DNA of 64,000 nucleotides from Xylocopa sonorina (taxonomy: Eukaryota > Arthropoda > Insecta > Hymenoptera > Apidae), in the NCBI RefSeq assembly GCF_050948175.1, contig NC_135195.1, positions 11,746,001 to 11,810,000 of the forward strand, in the 5' to 3' direction. The notes under the pieces were generated by a model. It was not told the DNA's origin, searched no databases, and saw nothing but the letters and a program-made list of their open reading frames with translations. This document shows positions 63,663-64,000 of this stretch, piece after piece (position 1 is the stretch's first letter; every line of letters begins with the position of its first letter). The position numbers and the translations under genes were made by a program.

Positions 63663-64000
63663 TTTACTCGACAATTCTTCTTAACAAGGGTAACCTAAGA
63701 TACGTCGACGATCGACGGCTCCGTTGTTAAGCTGAAGAAGGGGTGCCGCTCTAGGCAGGTGTACAGAAACGGGCCAGGCTCGACGGATCCCGATCACGTA
63801 GGCGCGACCCATGCAGCGGAACGCGCATCCATTCGAGGGGTTACCGAGGAGCCACGGCCCGCCAGGATAATGTCCGGATTCGTATTCCCACGTGGTGCCA
63901 GGATCATGTAGATCCGCCTGCCATTATCGGGAAATCCGCCTATCGAAAACGTGATACCCGTCTTTTGCGGCGCGTAAATCAAACCGCGCGCACTGCCGCC
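63663..64000. other. Right edge of window, no recognisable feature
   Basis: The minus-strand frame at 63794-63982 (YMILAPRGNTNPDIILAGRG region) is open, but it has no start, splice or family support that I can defend. Nothing else is seen. Confidence 0.3.

Overview
The window looks like insect nuclear DNA, most likely from a hymenopteran such as a bee. The grounds are a moderate A+T content with visibly frequent CG dinucleotides, short phase-1 introns of about 300 nt, TATA/Inr core promoters, AATAAA signals, and secreted histidine/lysine/glycine-rich proteins of a type widespread in insects. There are no bacterial operons, ribosome binding sites, rRNA genes, convincing tRNAs or CRISPR arrays.

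Layout. The first 19 kb hold a cluster of four related secreted-protein genes. They are the 3' end of one gene at the left edge (+), a complete gene at 1298-2029 (+, with a probable 5'-UTR intron), an intronless gene at 10914-11750 (-), and a three-exon gene at 17621-18965 (-). Three of the four share a C-terminal signature (KKG, then G-K/E-K-x-GY, then a Gly/Lys/His end), and two or three share an internal block. I read the family as the insect DUF4779-like histidine-rich proteins; that name comes from recall and was not searched. The first two genes point toward the second two, so the array is convergent around a gap of about 8.9 kb.

From about 19 kb to the right edge (45 kb) I recognise no gene. 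It is intergenic or intronic DNA with microsatellites, purine-rich tracts, hairpins and one short element with imperfect inverted ends (50000-50304). Four weak coding candidates lie there: a possible first coding exon with a strong donor at 20118-20244 (+), a phase-compatible set of exon-like pieces at 37240-39640 (-), a signal-peptide ORF at 59756-59935 (-), and a 143-codon ORF at 63231-63662 (-). Inside the second of these is a diverged direct repeat of about 115 bp whose two copies both read G-N-Q-W-x-I-x-R-M on the minus strand.

How the genes may work together. The clustered proteins all carry, or by homology should carry, an N-terminal signal peptide. They lack cysteine-rich or enzymatic domains and are dominated by charged and metal-binding residues. 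They are plausible extracellular or matrix proteins (metal binding, cuticle or lumen), but no function can be assigned from sequence. The third complete gene is modular: a Lys-rich family exon is joined to a terminal exon with no Lys or Arg at all.
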